From DASSUW01 sp963803335 (lineage in GTDB: Bacteria; Actinomycetota; Thermoleophilia; Solirubrobacterales; Solirubrobacteraceae): 64,000 nt of DNA. This document shows, one piece after another, positions 32,167-40,334 of this stretch. Under the pieces are notes generated by a model that was given only the letters and a program-made list of their open reading frames with translations, was not told the origin of the DNA and searched no databases. The position numbers and the translations under genes were made by a program. Positions within the stretch are counted from its first letter, which is position 1; the number at the start of each line of letters is the position of its first letter. The DNA lies in contig CAWDME010000019.1 of assembly GCA_963803335.1 (NCBI GenBank), positions 1 through 64,000 on the forward strand, written 5' to 3'.

Positions 32167-33651
32167 GTGAGACGACGGTTCGAGAGACGCCGGCCGCCGA
32201 TCCTGGAGGTGATCGCCGGGTGGACCGATGGCCCGCCGCCGGCGTTGCCCGACGAGGAACCGCAGGACGGCCGAACCATCCGCTGGGGCGCGGGTGCGCT
32301 CGACGGCGTCCTGACACGGCATTCCGACGCCGCGCGCGAGCCCGCGCGGGCCGCCGAGCTGGCCGCGCTGATCGAGGATGCCGCGACCGGCGACGAGGCC
32401 GCCCGCACGTCGCTGTACGAGGCCGCGCGCGCTGACGGCATCGTGTTCGCGCTCGACGAGGCGCTCGACGCGCTCGACGGCGTGCCGCGCCCCGCCGTCG
32501 CCGAGCTGGGCCGCGAGCTGATGCGCGCCTCCGAGCACCGGGAGCCGCTCAAGCTCGCCGTCGCGCTCGTAGGCCGGGCCGGCGACCGCGACGACGTCCC
32601 GCTGCTGGAGTCGCTCGCCCGCCACGACGAGTTCAGCCGCGTGGCCGGTGCCGCGTTGGCGAGCCTGCTCGACGACCCCGTGACCGCGTGGTGGCGGGTC
32701 GGCTGCCTCGCCTCCGGCTGGGGCAAGGTCGAGGCGGTCGGGCGGCTCGCCGAGCAGCCCGCGCTGCCGCCCGACGTCCGCGCGTGGCTGCTCCGCCATG
32801 GCTGTGACAACGCTGTCACCCCCGAGTACCTCGCCTACGCGTGCGCCACCGCGGGCCGGCTCGACGAGGCGCTCGACGGCCTGGTGGACGACGAGCTGCT
32901 CGACGGCGCCTGCGCGATCATCCGCGCATTGGTGAACGGCGGGCCGGTCGAGGACATCGACGACTACGAGCCGGGCCCGCGCGTGGCCGCCGCCGTCGTC
33001 GAGCTCGTGTCCGAGCGCCCGTCGAGCGTGGTCCGGCTCGCTGCGGTGGTCGACGTCCGCCGCTGGGCCGAGGACTACGAGCAGCACGTGGCGATCGCGG
33101 AGCGCTGCGGGCGCGTGCTCGCGCGCGCCGACGTGCGCGCCTTCGTCGCGGACCGGCTGGAGCGGCCGGAGGAGGCACTCGAGGTGTGGGAGATCGCCGA
33201 GGAGGTGGGCGTCGACCCGTGGGAGGCCGGCTGGGCGCACCTGCAGCGGTTCCCGGGCGACGCGGGGCTCTACCACCTGCTCGCGCGCACGCAGAATCCG
33301 CAGCGCTGGGCCCGCCTCGCCGCGTTCGCCGAGCGGGAACTGCCGCTCGACGTGCTTTCCTCAGGTCCACGCGACCAGCTGTTCCCGGCACCACAGCACC
33401 GCGAGCCGGTTCACGCGCTGCTCTTCCTGCTGCAGGACATGCGCCCGGGCCGGTGGTCCGCGACCCTGGTCGCGGCCGGTCTGCTGAACCCCGTGATCCC
33501 GACCCGCAACGCGGCACTGCACGCCCTCGGCCGGACGCCGCCGACCGAGTGGGGCGATCCGGTACGGCGCGCGCTGCGGGAGCTGGCGCGCGAGGAGCCG
33601 CTCGACGAGGTGCGCCGGCGCGCACTCGAGCAACTCGACCGCGCGGCCTGA
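32167..33651 (+). CDS. HEAT-like helical repeat protein, unknown function
   Basis: 494 residues from GTG 32167, with AGAGGG six bases upstream (GTG 32161 is also possible). Starts RRRFERRRPPILEVIAGW. The rest is a series of short helices with Ala/Leu/Asp-rich HEAT-type units, for example DRDDVPLLESLARHDEFSRVAGAALASLL and the final RNAALHALGRTP. Relatives in actinobacteria have sometimes been annotated limonene hydroxylase without support. No catalytic motif seen. The next gene starts 26 bases later and is probably co-transcribed. Confidence 0.65.
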   Translation: MRRRFERRRPPILEVIAGWTDGPPPALPDEEPQDGRTIRWGAGALDGVLTRHSDAAREPARAAELAALIEDAATGDEAARTSLYEAARADGIVFALDEALDALDGVPRPAVAELGRELMRASEHREPLKLAVALVGRAGDRDDVPLLESLARHDEFSRVAGAALASLLDDPVTAWWRVGCLASGWGKVEAVGRLAEQPALPPDVRAWLLRHGCDNAVTPEYLAYACATAGRLDEALDGLVDDELLDGACAIIRALVNGGPVEDIDDYEPGPRVAAAVVELVSERPSSVVRLAAVVDVRRWAEDYEQHVAIAERCGRVLARADVRAFVADRLERPEEALEVWEIAEEVGVDPWEAGWAHLQRFPGDAGLYHLLARTQNPQRWARLAAFAERELPLDVLSSGPRDQLFPAPQHREPVHALLFLLQDMRPGRWSATLVAAGLLNPVIPTRNAALHALGRTPPTEWGDPVRRALRELAREEPLDEVRRRALEQLDRAA

Positions 33652-33677
33652 AGGCCCGACCTGCCAGGCTTGGGCGG

Positions 33678-35135
33678 GTGCCTCGCCTCGTGCTGTCACT
33701 GGCGGGCCTCGTCTTGCTGGTCGCGCTCGCGGTCGGAGTCTGGGTCCGCGACAACACGCCGGCGGCCGGAGTTGCCGTCGTGCCCACGCCTCCCGGCGCA
33801 CATGACGTCGAGGCCTTCGCCGACCCGTACGCCTGGGCCCCGAGCCGCGCCGCCGACCTCGAGCGGCGCGCCGCCGCCGGCAACAGCCACCTGCTGTACG
33901 CGCTGTCGCCGGGCGGGGTGGTGGCGAGCGCCGAGCGCACGGCGCGCTGGCGGCCGCTGATCGAGCGCGCTGCGGCACCAGCCCACCTCGATCCCGACAT
34001 GCTCGAGGCGCTGGTGTTCCTGGAGAGCGCGGGGCGCGAAGACGCCCGCGCCCCGGGCGGGCTCGACGCCGCCGCCGGGCTCACGCAGATCCTCGCCGAG
34101 ACGGCCAACAACCTGCTCGGCATGCACGTGAACGTCGCTGCCAGCAGCCGGTATACGCGGCGGCTGGAGCGCGCTCAGCAGCGCGGCCGCGGCCACGAGG
34201 TGGCGGCGCTGCGCGAGAACCGCCGCCGTGTCGACGATCGCTTCGATGCCGAGAAGGCGCTCGCCGGCACCGTCCGCTACCTCGAGCTCGCGCGCGAGAA
34301 GCTCGGCCGCGACGACCTCGCGTTCGTCTCGTACCACATGGGCATCGGCAACCTGCAGACGGTGATCCGCGACTACGGCGGCGGGCGCCCGAGCTACGCC
34401 GAGCTGTACTTCAACTCCACGCCGGCGCAGCACGCGGCCGCGTACTGGCGGCTCGCCGGCTTCGGCGACGACTCGGCCAACTACCTGTGGAAGCTCGACG
34501 CGGCGCGAGAGATCATGCGGCTGTGGCGCGACGACCGCCCGCAGCTCGACCGGCTCACGGCGCTGCAGCTTCGCAAGGCGTCGGCCGAGGAGGTGCTGCA
34601 CCCGGCCGACCGCACGCCGGCGTTCGTGACGCCCGCCGACCTGTCGCGGGCGTGGGACGCGCACACGATCGTCCCGTTCCCAGCTGCCGAGGACGTCATG
34701 GGTCTGCGGCGCGACGCCACCATGGGCGAGCTCGCGCGGCGCCTGCACGTGCCCGAAGGGATGTACCGCGGCCTGCGGCCCGAGGCGCTTGCGATGGCGA
34801 TCTACATCGGCGCCCAGGTGCGCGAGATCAGCCACGAGAGCCCGCTGATCGTCACCTCCACCGTGCGCGACGGCGCCTACCAGGCGCTGCTCGTACGCCG
34901 CAACGGCGAGGCGACGCGCGGCTTCTCGCTGCACACGACGGGTTGGGCGTTCGACGTCTCGCGCCTGTACCGCTCCAAGCACCAGGCGCTGGCCTTCCAG
35001 TTCGTGCTCGACCGGCTGCGCTCGCTGAACGCGATCGCGTGGGTGCGCGAGCCGGACGCAATCCACATCACCGTGTCCAGCGACGCGAAGCGGCTCCTCC
35101 CGCTGCTCGATCGTGTGAACATCGAGCAACCATGA
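33678..35135 (+). CDS. Membrane-anchored lytic transglycosylase with C-terminal peptidase-like domain
   Basis: 485 residues, GTG start. N-terminal membrane anchor (LVLSLAGLVLLVALAVGVWV). An SLT domain at about 95-260 has the catalytic Glu in EALVFLESAGRED, then GGLDAAAGLTQILAETA and VSYHMGIGNLQTVI. The C-terminal part (about 370-480) has REISHESPLIVTSTVRD, RGFSLHTTGWAFDVSR and an IHITV strand, which resembles the D-Ala-D-Ala carboxypeptidase-like (M15/DUF5715) fold. Expected to act on peptidoglycan outside the membrane. Its stop overlaps the next start by four bases (ATGA). Confidence 0.8.
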   Translation: MPRLVLSLAGLVLLVALAVGVWVRDNTPAAGVAVVPTPPGAHDVEAFADPYAWAPSRAADLERRAAAGNSHLLYALSPGGVVASAERTARWRPLIERAAAPAHLDPDMLEALVFLESAGREDARAPGGLDAAAGLTQILAETANNLLGMHVNVAASSRYTRRLERAQQRGRGHEVAALRENRRRVDDRFDAEKALAGTVRYLELAREKLGRDDLAFVSYHMGIGNLQTVIRDYGGGRPSYAELYFNSTPAQHAAAYWRLAGFGDDSANYLWKLDAAREIMRLWRDDRPQLDRLTALQLRKASAEEVLHPADRTPAFVTPADLSRAWDAHTIVPFPAAEDVMGLRRDATMGELARRLHVPEGMYRGLRPEALAMAIYIGAQVREISHESPLIVTSTVRDGAYQALLVRRNGEATRGFSLHTTGWAFDVSRLYRSKHQALAFQFVLDRLRSLNAIAWVREPDAIHITVSSDAKRLLPLLDRVNIEQP

Positions 35136-36007
35136 CCGACGCGATCCGCACGCCCGACGAGCTGCTCGAAGGCCTGCCCGACTTCCCGTGGGCGCCCCGT
35201 TACCGCCAGGTCGAGGACCTGCGGCTGGCCCACATCGACGAAGGCGACGGCGCCCCGGTGGTGATGTGGCACGGCGAGCCGACGTGGGGGTTCCTGTGGC
35301 GCAAGGTCGCCCGCGCGGTGCTCGACGCCGGCCACCGCGTCGTGCTCCCCGACCTCGCCGGGTTCGGCCGCTCCGACAAGCCGATGGACATCGGCTGGTA
35401 CTCGTACAACCGCCACGTCGCGGTCGCGGCGACGCTGCTGGAGGACCTCGACATCCGCGGCGCCACGTTCGTCGTGCACGACTGGGGCGGCCCGATCGGC
35501 CTGCGCCTCGCCGTCGAGCATCCCGAGCGCGTCGACCGGCTGGTGGTGATGGACACCGGGCTGATCACCGGCCGGCAGCGGATGAGCGACAACTGGCATG
35601 CATTCGCCGACTTCGTGCGCCGCACCGAGGACCTGCCGATCGGGATGCTCGTGCGCCGCGCCTGCCACACCGATCCGGGCGACGACGTGGCGGCCGCCTA
35701 CGACGCGCCGTTCCCCAACGCCGCGTCCAAGGTTGGGGCGCGAGCGTTCCCGGAGCTGCTGCTGTCCGGCCCCGACACGGCCGACGCCGAGGCCGGCCGG
35801 CGGACCCTCGCCGCGTTGCAGGAGGACCGGCGGCCGCTGCTGATGCTGTGGGGCGCCGACGACCCGGTGCTCCCGCCGTCGGTCGGCGAGCGGTTCGCGA
35901 GCGCCCTGGGGCGCCCGGCGCCGCACGTGCTCGAGCGCGCCGGGCACTTCCTGCAGGAGGACCGCGGCGAGGACGTCGGCGCCTTGATCGCCGACTGGCT
36001 GGGCTAG
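35132..36007 (+). CDS. Haloalkane dehalogenase-like alpha/beta hydrolase
   Basis: 291 residues. Signature of haloalkane dehalogenase subfamily I: HGEPTW at residues 47-52 and HDWGG with nucleophile Asp117 and halide-binding Trp118. Asp as nucleophile separates dehalogenases from esterases, which have Ser. A second acidic residue follows strand seven (WGADDPVLP), and the catalytic His is in ERAGHFLQED. Family enzymes hydrolyse carbon-halogen bonds to alcohols. Translationally coupled to the transglycosylase gene, an odd pairing; the stop overlaps that of the SDR gene (CTAG). Confidence 0.85.
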   Translation: MTDAIRTPDELLEGLPDFPWAPRYRQVEDLRLAHIDEGDGAPVVMWHGEPTWGFLWRKVARAVLDAGHRVVLPDLAGFGRSDKPMDIGWYSYNRHVAVAATLLEDLDIRGATFVVHDWGGPIGLRLAVEHPERVDRLVVMDTGLITGRQRMSDNWHAFADFVRRTEDLPIGMLVRRACHTDPGDDVAAAYDAPFPNAASKVGARAFPELLLSGPDTADAEAGRRTLAALQEDRRPLLMLWGADDPVLPPSVGERFASALGRPAPHVLERAGHFLQEDRGEDVGALIADWLG

Positions 36008-36873
36008 ACGCTCGTCTTCTCCTGCTCGGCGGCCGGGGCGCTCGCCGCGGCGCGCGCCTCGTAGGCGGCACGGGCCGTGCGATCGGTCTTCAGCAGCGCC
36101 TCGTCCGCCTTGAGCGCGCGGGCGAGGCCCTCGCGGGCGCGGCGCGGGAGCGCGGCGCCGACCGCCACGAGTGGGCCGGTGGAGCGTGGGATGAAGACGT
36201 CGAAACGCGGGACCTTGAGCGCGGAGACGATCTCCGCCGCGACGTCCTCGGGCGCGACCGACTTCACGCCGCGCGCCTCGACGAGGCCCGCCGTCAGCTC
36301 CGTGCGGACGATCGACGGCATCACGACCGAGACCTCGACGCCCGTGCCGCGCAGCTCCGCCCTCACGGCCTCCGACAGCCCGATGACGCCGTGCTTGGTC
36401 GCGCAGTAGGTGGCGAGATGCGGCAACCCGGTGCGGCCGGCGATCGATGACAGCTGGACGATATGGCCGGTGTTGCGCGGCACCATCCGCCGCATCGCCT
36501 GCTGCGTGCCGTGGATCACCGCGTGCAGGTTGATCTCGAGCTGGCGGCTGATGCTCTCCGGCGACTCCTCGAGCAGCGGCGTCACCGGCATGATCCCGGC
36601 GTTGTTGACGAGCACGTCGAGCGGCCCGAGCTGCTGCTCGACCTCGTCGAGGAAGGCCGTGAAGCCCGCGTGGTCGGTGACGTCGAGCGGCAGCCCGAGG
36701 GCGCCTGCGCCGAGCTCGGTCGCGACCTGCTCGGCCGCCTCGCGATCGAGGTCGCCTACGGCTACCCGCGCTCCCTCGCGCGCCAGCGCCAGGGCGGTGG
36801 CGCGGCCGATTCCGCGGCCGCCACCCGTGATGGCGACGACCTTTCCGGTGAGAGAGCGGGGACTTTTGGCCAT
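36004..36873 (-). CDS. Short-chain dehydrogenase/reductase
   Basis: 289 residues. Classical SDR: cofactor motif TGGGRGIG (16-23), VNNAG, catalytic Ser in LSSIAG, YCATK with Tyr and Lys, and VVMPSIVRTEL. Asp at the end of strand two (VGDLD) points to NAD. About 40 extra residues at the C-terminus are helical (RAREGLARALKADEALLK). Substrate unknown. Its start region faces a repeated palindrome at 36911-36972. Confidence 0.9.
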   Translation of the reverse strand: MAKSPRSLTGKVVAITGGGRGIGRATALALAREGARVAVGDLDREAAEQVATELGAGALGLPLDVTDHAGFTAFLDEVEQQLGPLDVLVNNAGIMPVTPLLEESPESISRQLEINLHAVIHGTQQAMRRMVPRNTGHIVQLSSIAGRTGLPHLATYCATKHGVIGLSEAVRAELRGTGVEVSVVMPSIVRTELTAGLVEARGVKSVAPEDVAAEIVSALKVPRFDVFIPRSTGPLVAVGAALPRRAREGLARALKADEALLKTDRTARAAYEARAAASAPAAEQEKTSV

Positions 36874-36910
36874 GCCGACAACTTAGCTAAGCGCCCCCGT
36901 GGCCTGAGCC

Positions 36911-36972
36911 AACTGCGGCATTGAGGGGTGTCGGGATCGGCCGGCCCCCTGTTGCCCTACCCGGCCGCAGTT
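36911..36972. repeat. Intergenic palindrome, copy B
   Basis: AACTGCGGC (36911-36919) and GCCGCAGTT (36964-36972) pair exactly. The 18 bases 36955-36972 match 21355-21372 at 17 of 18 positions, and the left side also shares AACTGCGGC, TGAG and GGGG with copy A. It lies between two tandem minus-strand genes, so it may end transcription of the upstream acetyltransferase gene. Confidence 0.6.
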
Positions 36973-37001
36973 CGCTGGTGGCGAGAAACGGCCGGCGGAG
37001 A

Positions 37002-37847
37002 TCAGAGGTAGGCGCCGCTGGGGAGGTACGGCGCGAACGGGCCCACGTCGCCGCCCAGGAAGACGGCGCCGCCCTCGGAGCGGAGCTCCAAGCCCGCCTC
37101 CACGCACGGCGCGACCGCCCACTGCTGCGCGCTGGTGATGAACTCGACCGACGACTCGGCGCCGTTGGCGGCGGCCAGGCAGCCGCGCAGCAGGGTCGCG
37201 GCGCTCTGCTCGTCGAAGGCGGCGAGCAGGCGCAGCTCGGCTCCGCGTAGCACCGCGTAGCCGCGCTCGGGCAGCACGAGCAGGCGGCCGCCGGCCTGGA
37301 CGAGCGCGAGGATGTCCTCGCCGTGTGCGGCGCCGCGGACGTGCCGGTCGACCGCCTCGGTCAGCGGCAGGTCGTCGGCACTGCCGGGGCGGATCTCGGG
37401 CGGCGGCGCGATCCGCGCGTGTCCGCGCGCGGCCAGCGCCGGGTGCAGCTCGAGGCCGAGGCGAGCGTAGGCCCGCAGGGCGCGCGGATCGCGCGAGGCG
37501 AGCACGATCCGGCCGCGCGCGCCGTCGCCGTACTCGTACGCCCGGGCCAGGAGCTCCCGCCCCACGCCCGACGACTGCGCGTCCGGGCGCACGACGAGCA
37601 GCGACAGGCCCCACACGCCCTCGCGCACGATCGCCAGCGCACCGCCGACGACCTCCCCGGCGCGCTCGGCCACCCACGCCCCGCCGGCGTCCGTGCGCTG
37701 GACGCGCCCGACGCGGAGCGCGGCGCCGGTGCCGGGCGCGGCGGGATCGGTTGGCAGCCCGAGGCGCGCATCGAGGTCGTGGAACGCCGCCAGGCTCACC
37801 GCGTACACGGCCTCGGCGTCGGCAGGCTCCATCGGGCGTACGCGCAT
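37002..37847 (-). CDS. GNAT-family acetyltransferase, possibly two-domain
   Basis: 281 residues from ATG 37847. N-terminal GNAT fold: MRVRPMEPADAEAVYAVS, strand WGLSLLVVRPDAQSSGVGRELLARA (acetyl-CoA loop R/Q-x-x-G-x-G/A as QSSGVG) and a YARLGLEL strand. The second half (about 160-281) has a shortened GNAT-like layout (EIRPGSADDLPLTEAVD) with no clear CoA loop. Substrate unknown. Diverges from the hydrolase gene across 26 bases. Confidence 0.75.
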   Translation of the reverse strand: MRVRPMEPADAEAVYAVSLAAFHDLDARLGLPTDPAAPGTGAALRVGRVQRTDAGGAWVAERAGEVVGGALAIVREGVWGLSLLVVRPDAQSSGVGRELLARAYEYGDGARGRIVLASRDPRALRAYARLGLELHPALAARGHARIAPPPEIRPGSADDLPLTEAVDRHVRGAAHGEDILALVQAGGRLLVLPERGYAVLRGAELRLLAAFDEQSAATLLRGCLAAANGAESSVEFITSAQQWAVAPCVEAGLELRSEGGAVFLGGDVGPFAPYLPSGAYL

Positions 37848-37873
37848 CCGGCGCACCCTAGAATGCCGCGCCG

Positions 37874-38710
37874 ATGGGCAGTCGGTTCGCATATGGCGAC
37901 TACGAGCTCGCCTATGAGACCTACGGCGAAGGGCCGCGCGTCACCGTGCTGCTGCACGGCCTGCTGCTCAGCCGGCGGATGCACGAGGAGCTGGCGCGCG
38001 CGCTCGCCGACCGCGGGCACCGAGTGGTGACGCTCGACCTGCTCGGCCACGGGGCCTCGGACCGCCCGCGCGACATGTGGCGCTACTCGATGACCGAGTT
38101 CGGCCGCGAGGTGGTGGCGCTGCTCGACCACCTCGAGATCGAGCAGGCGGTGGTGATGGGCACCTCGCTGGGCGCCAACGCCACGCTCGAGGTCGCGTCG
38201 CTGGCCTCGGATCGACTGCGCGGCATGGTGATCGAGATGCCGGTGCTCGACCACGCGCTGCTCGGCTGCGCGGTCGCGTTCACGCCGCTGATGCTGGGGC
38301 TGACGTTCGGCGCCCCGGTGGCGAAGCTGCTGGCGCGGGGTGCGCGCGTGCTCCCGAGCCGCCGGCTGCCGTGGCAGGCGGGAATCCTCGTCGACTGGGT
38401 CGCGCAGGACCCCGAGCCGAGCGCCGCGGTCATCCAGGGTCTGTTCTTCGGCCGCACGGCGCCGCACCGCGACGAGCGCCGCACGTTCGACGTGCCGGCC
38501 CTGGTGATCGGCCATCGCTACGACGCGATCCACCCGTTCTCGGACGCCGGGATGCTCGCCGACGAGCTGCCGCACGGACAGTTGCTGCAGGCGAACTCGG
38601 TCCTGGAGCTGCGCCTGGCACCGGAGCGGCTCACCAACGAGATCGCCGCGTTCCTCGACGACTGCTGGAAGCCGGCCGCGGCGCCCAAGCGCCGGCGGGC
38701 GAGCGCCTAG
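37874..38710 (+). CDS. Alpha/beta hydrolase with atypical C-terminal active-site region
   Basis: 278 residues. Oxyanion motif LLHGLLLS, strand four DLLGHGASDRP, and nucleophile elbow MGTSLGAN with Ser98. The usual late Asp may be in VIGHRYDAIHP. The position normally held by catalytic His (G-H-x-x) reads SVLELRL, so the triad looks incomplete or rearranged. TAGAAT at 37859-37864, only nine bases before the ATG, could be a -10 element giving a leaderless mRNA. Substrate unknown. Stop overlaps that of csoR (CTAG). Confidence 0.75.
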   Translation: MGSRFAYGDYELAYETYGEGPRVTVLLHGLLLSRRMHEELARALADRGHRVVTLDLLGHGASDRPRDMWRYSMTEFGREVVALLDHLEIEQAVVMGTSLGANATLEVASLASDRLRGMVIEMPVLDHALLGCAVAFTPLMLGLTFGAPVAKLLARGARVLPSRRLPWQAGILVDWVAQDPEPSAAVIQGLFFGRTAPHRDERRTFDVPALVIGHRYDAIHPFSDAGMLADELPHGQLLQANSVLELRLAPERLTNEIAAFLDDCWKPAAAPKRRRASA

Positions 38711-38991
38711 CGCACCTTCGCGAAGCGCCGCACGGCGGCCATCAGCTCATCGAGCTTCTGGTCGGCATCGGCGCCGTCCTCGGCCACCGCATCGGCCACG
38801 CAGTGCCGCACATGGCCATCGAGCACGTTGACGGCGACCTGCTCGAGCGCGGTCTGCACCGCCGCGACCTGGGTGAGGATGTCGATGCAGTAGGCGTCCT
38901 CGTCGACCATCCGCTGTAGGCCGCGGACCTGGCCCTCGATCCGGCGCAGACGGTTGTGGATGGCGCGGGCGTCGGCATGCATGCCCGCCAT
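38707..38991 (-). CDS. csoR: CsoR-family copper-sensing repressor
   Basis: 94 residues, all-helical DUF156 family. From ATG 38991 the Cu(I) ligands are Cys35 (DEDAYCIDIL), His60 and Cys64 (GHVRHC), matching the Cys-His-Cys set of Mycobacterium tuberculosis CsoR (36, 61, 65). DNA-contact residues RLRRIEGQVRGLQRMV lie in helix one. Apo-CsoR represses and copper releases it. A TACCC-N5-GGGTA operator sits directly upstream of the start codon, so it is autoregulated, and the DUF3105 gene diverges from the same site. ATG 38982 is an alternative start. Confidence 0.92.
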   Translation of the reverse strand: MAGMHADARAIHNRLRRIEGQVRGLQRMVDEDAYCIDILTQVAAVQTALEQVAVNVLDGHVRHCVADAVAEDGADADQKLDELMAAVRRFAKVR

Positions 38992-38993
38992 GA

Positions 38994-39008
38994 TACCCCA
39001 GTAGGGTA
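38994..39008. promoter_or_regulatory. CsoR operator
   Basis: TACCC (38994-38998), five-base spacer, GGGTA (39004-39008): an inverted repeat of the CsoR type. It begins three bases upstream of the csoR ATG and 26 bases upstream of the DUF3105 start, so one bound repressor could close both genes. Confidence 0.75.
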
Positions 39009-39034
39009 CCGGGGTGCTGCTACATTTCGCCGCC

Positions 39035-39748
39035 GTGTCAAGCCGTGCCGAGGAGAAGCAGCGGCGCCGCGAGGAGCGGCTCGCGCAGGAGCAGGCGGAC
39101 AAGGCCGCCGCCGCGCGGCGACAGCGCTTGCAACTCGCCGGCGGCGTGCTCGCCGGCATCGCGGTGATCGCGGTCGCCGTGCTGCTCGTCACCGGCGCGA
39201 TCGGGGGCGGCGGAGGCGGCGGCTCCGACGCGGGCTCGGCACCGACCGCCGCTTCGGACATCAACCTGCCCGCCCAGCAGATCAGCAGTCTCACGGCGGC
39301 GGCGAAGGCGGCCGGCTGCAAGCTCTCGAACCCGCCGATCGAGGGCCGCAACCACGAAAACAAGGAATTCACCGCCGCCGACTACAAGACCAACCCGCCG
39401 ACGTCGGGCAACCACTTCCCCGAGTGGGCCCAGGATGGGGTCTACCCGTCCGACGGCACCCCCGACCTCGGCATGCTCGTGCACACGCTCGAGCACGGCC
39501 GGATCGACGTCCAGTACAAGGCCGGCACGCCGAAGCACACGGTCGCCGAGCTGGAGGCTCTGCTCGCCGAGCAGAGCGACGGCTACCACATGCTGCTGTA
39601 CCAGAACTCGACCGACATGCCGGGGCAGATCGCCGCCACAGCGTGGGGCCACTCGCTGCTCTGCCCGCAGTTCAACAACCAGGTCTTCGACGCGATCCGC
39701 ACGTTCCGCACCCAGTACATCGACAAGGGCCCGGAGGACGTCCCCTAG
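39035..39748 (+). CDS. Membrane-anchored DUF3105 protein
   Basis: 237 residues from GTG 39035 (GTG 39014 is possible). A charged helix (EEKQRRREERLAQEQ) precedes one membrane segment (about 34-54) and a Gly linker; the rest is an external DUF3105 domain. Conserved residues: Cys in AAGCKL, NHENKEF, PPTSGNHFPEW, and HTLEHGRIDVQY with two His. The His/Cys content would suit metal binding. Divergent placement from csoR across its operator suggests copper control; the biochemical role of DUF3105 is unknown. Confidence 0.8.
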   Translation: MSSRAEEKQRRREERLAQEQADKAAAARRQRLQLAGGVLAGIAVIAVAVLLVTGAIGGGGGGGSDAGSAPTAASDINLPAQQISSLTAAAKAAGCKLSNPPIEGRNHENKEFTAADYKTNPPTSGNHFPEWAQDGVYPSDGTPDLGMLVHTLEHGRIDVQYKAGTPKHTVAELEALLAEQSDGYHMLLYQNSTDMPGQIAATAWGHSLLCPQFNNQVFDAIRTFRTQYIDKGPEDVP

Positions 39749-39786
39749 GCCGCCGCGCGGCAGCCGCGGTGCGCAAGACTGCGCGC

Positions 39787-40314
39787 ATGGAGCTGCCGAC
39801 CCTGCGCGACGGTGACCTGATCCTGCGGCCCAAGGTGCCGGCCGACGCCGACGCCATCGCGGCCGCCGCGCAGGACCGGGAGATCCCGCGCTGGACGCTC
39901 GTGCCGTCGCCGTACACGCGCGCCGACGCCGAGCAGTACATCGCCGAGAGCGCCCGGAAGGCGGCCGAGGGCAAGGCCGTTGGCCTGATCGCCGTCGACG
40001 CGAGCGACGACCGGCTGCTCGGGTCGTTCAGCCTCATGGAGCTCGACGCGGAGCCGGGCTACGGTGAGATCGGCTACTGGGTCGCGGCCGACGCCCGCGG
40101 CCGCGGCGTCGCCACACGGGCGCTCCGGCTGCTGAGCGAGTGGGCGTGGACCGAGCTGAGCCTCACGCGGCTGGAGGTGCTACCGCACCGCGACAACGCG
40201 GCTTCGCGCCGCGTTGCCGAGAAGGCGGGGTATCGCCATACCGGCGAGTTGAAGGCCCTCCCACGCGCCGAAAGCAACGATCCGGTGTTCGCCGTTTACG
40301 TCTTCGACGGCTGA
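39787..40314 (+). CDS. GNAT acetyltransferase, RimJ/RimL type
   Basis: 175 residues. Starts with LRDGDLILRPKVPADADAIAAAAQD, then LGSFSLMELD, the core strand GEIGYWVAADARGRGVATRAL with the acetyl-CoA loop R-G-R-G-V-A, and LEVLPHRDNAASRRVAEKAGY, all typical of the RimJ/RimL (Acetyltransf_3) group that modifies N-termini or small amines. Substrate unknown. It lies 38 bases after the DUF3105 gene and 20 before the GT2 gene, so these may share transcripts. Confidence 0.88.
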   Translation: MELPTLRDGDLILRPKVPADADAIAAAAQDREIPRWTLVPSPYTRADAEQYIAESARKAAEGKAVGLIAVDASDDRLLGSFSLMELDAEPGYGEIGYWVAADARGRGVATRALRLLSEWAWTELSLTRLEVLPHRDNAASRRVAEKAGYRHTGELKALPRAESNDPVFAVYVFDG

Positions 40315-40334
40315 CTGGCAGTATCCGCCCTGGC

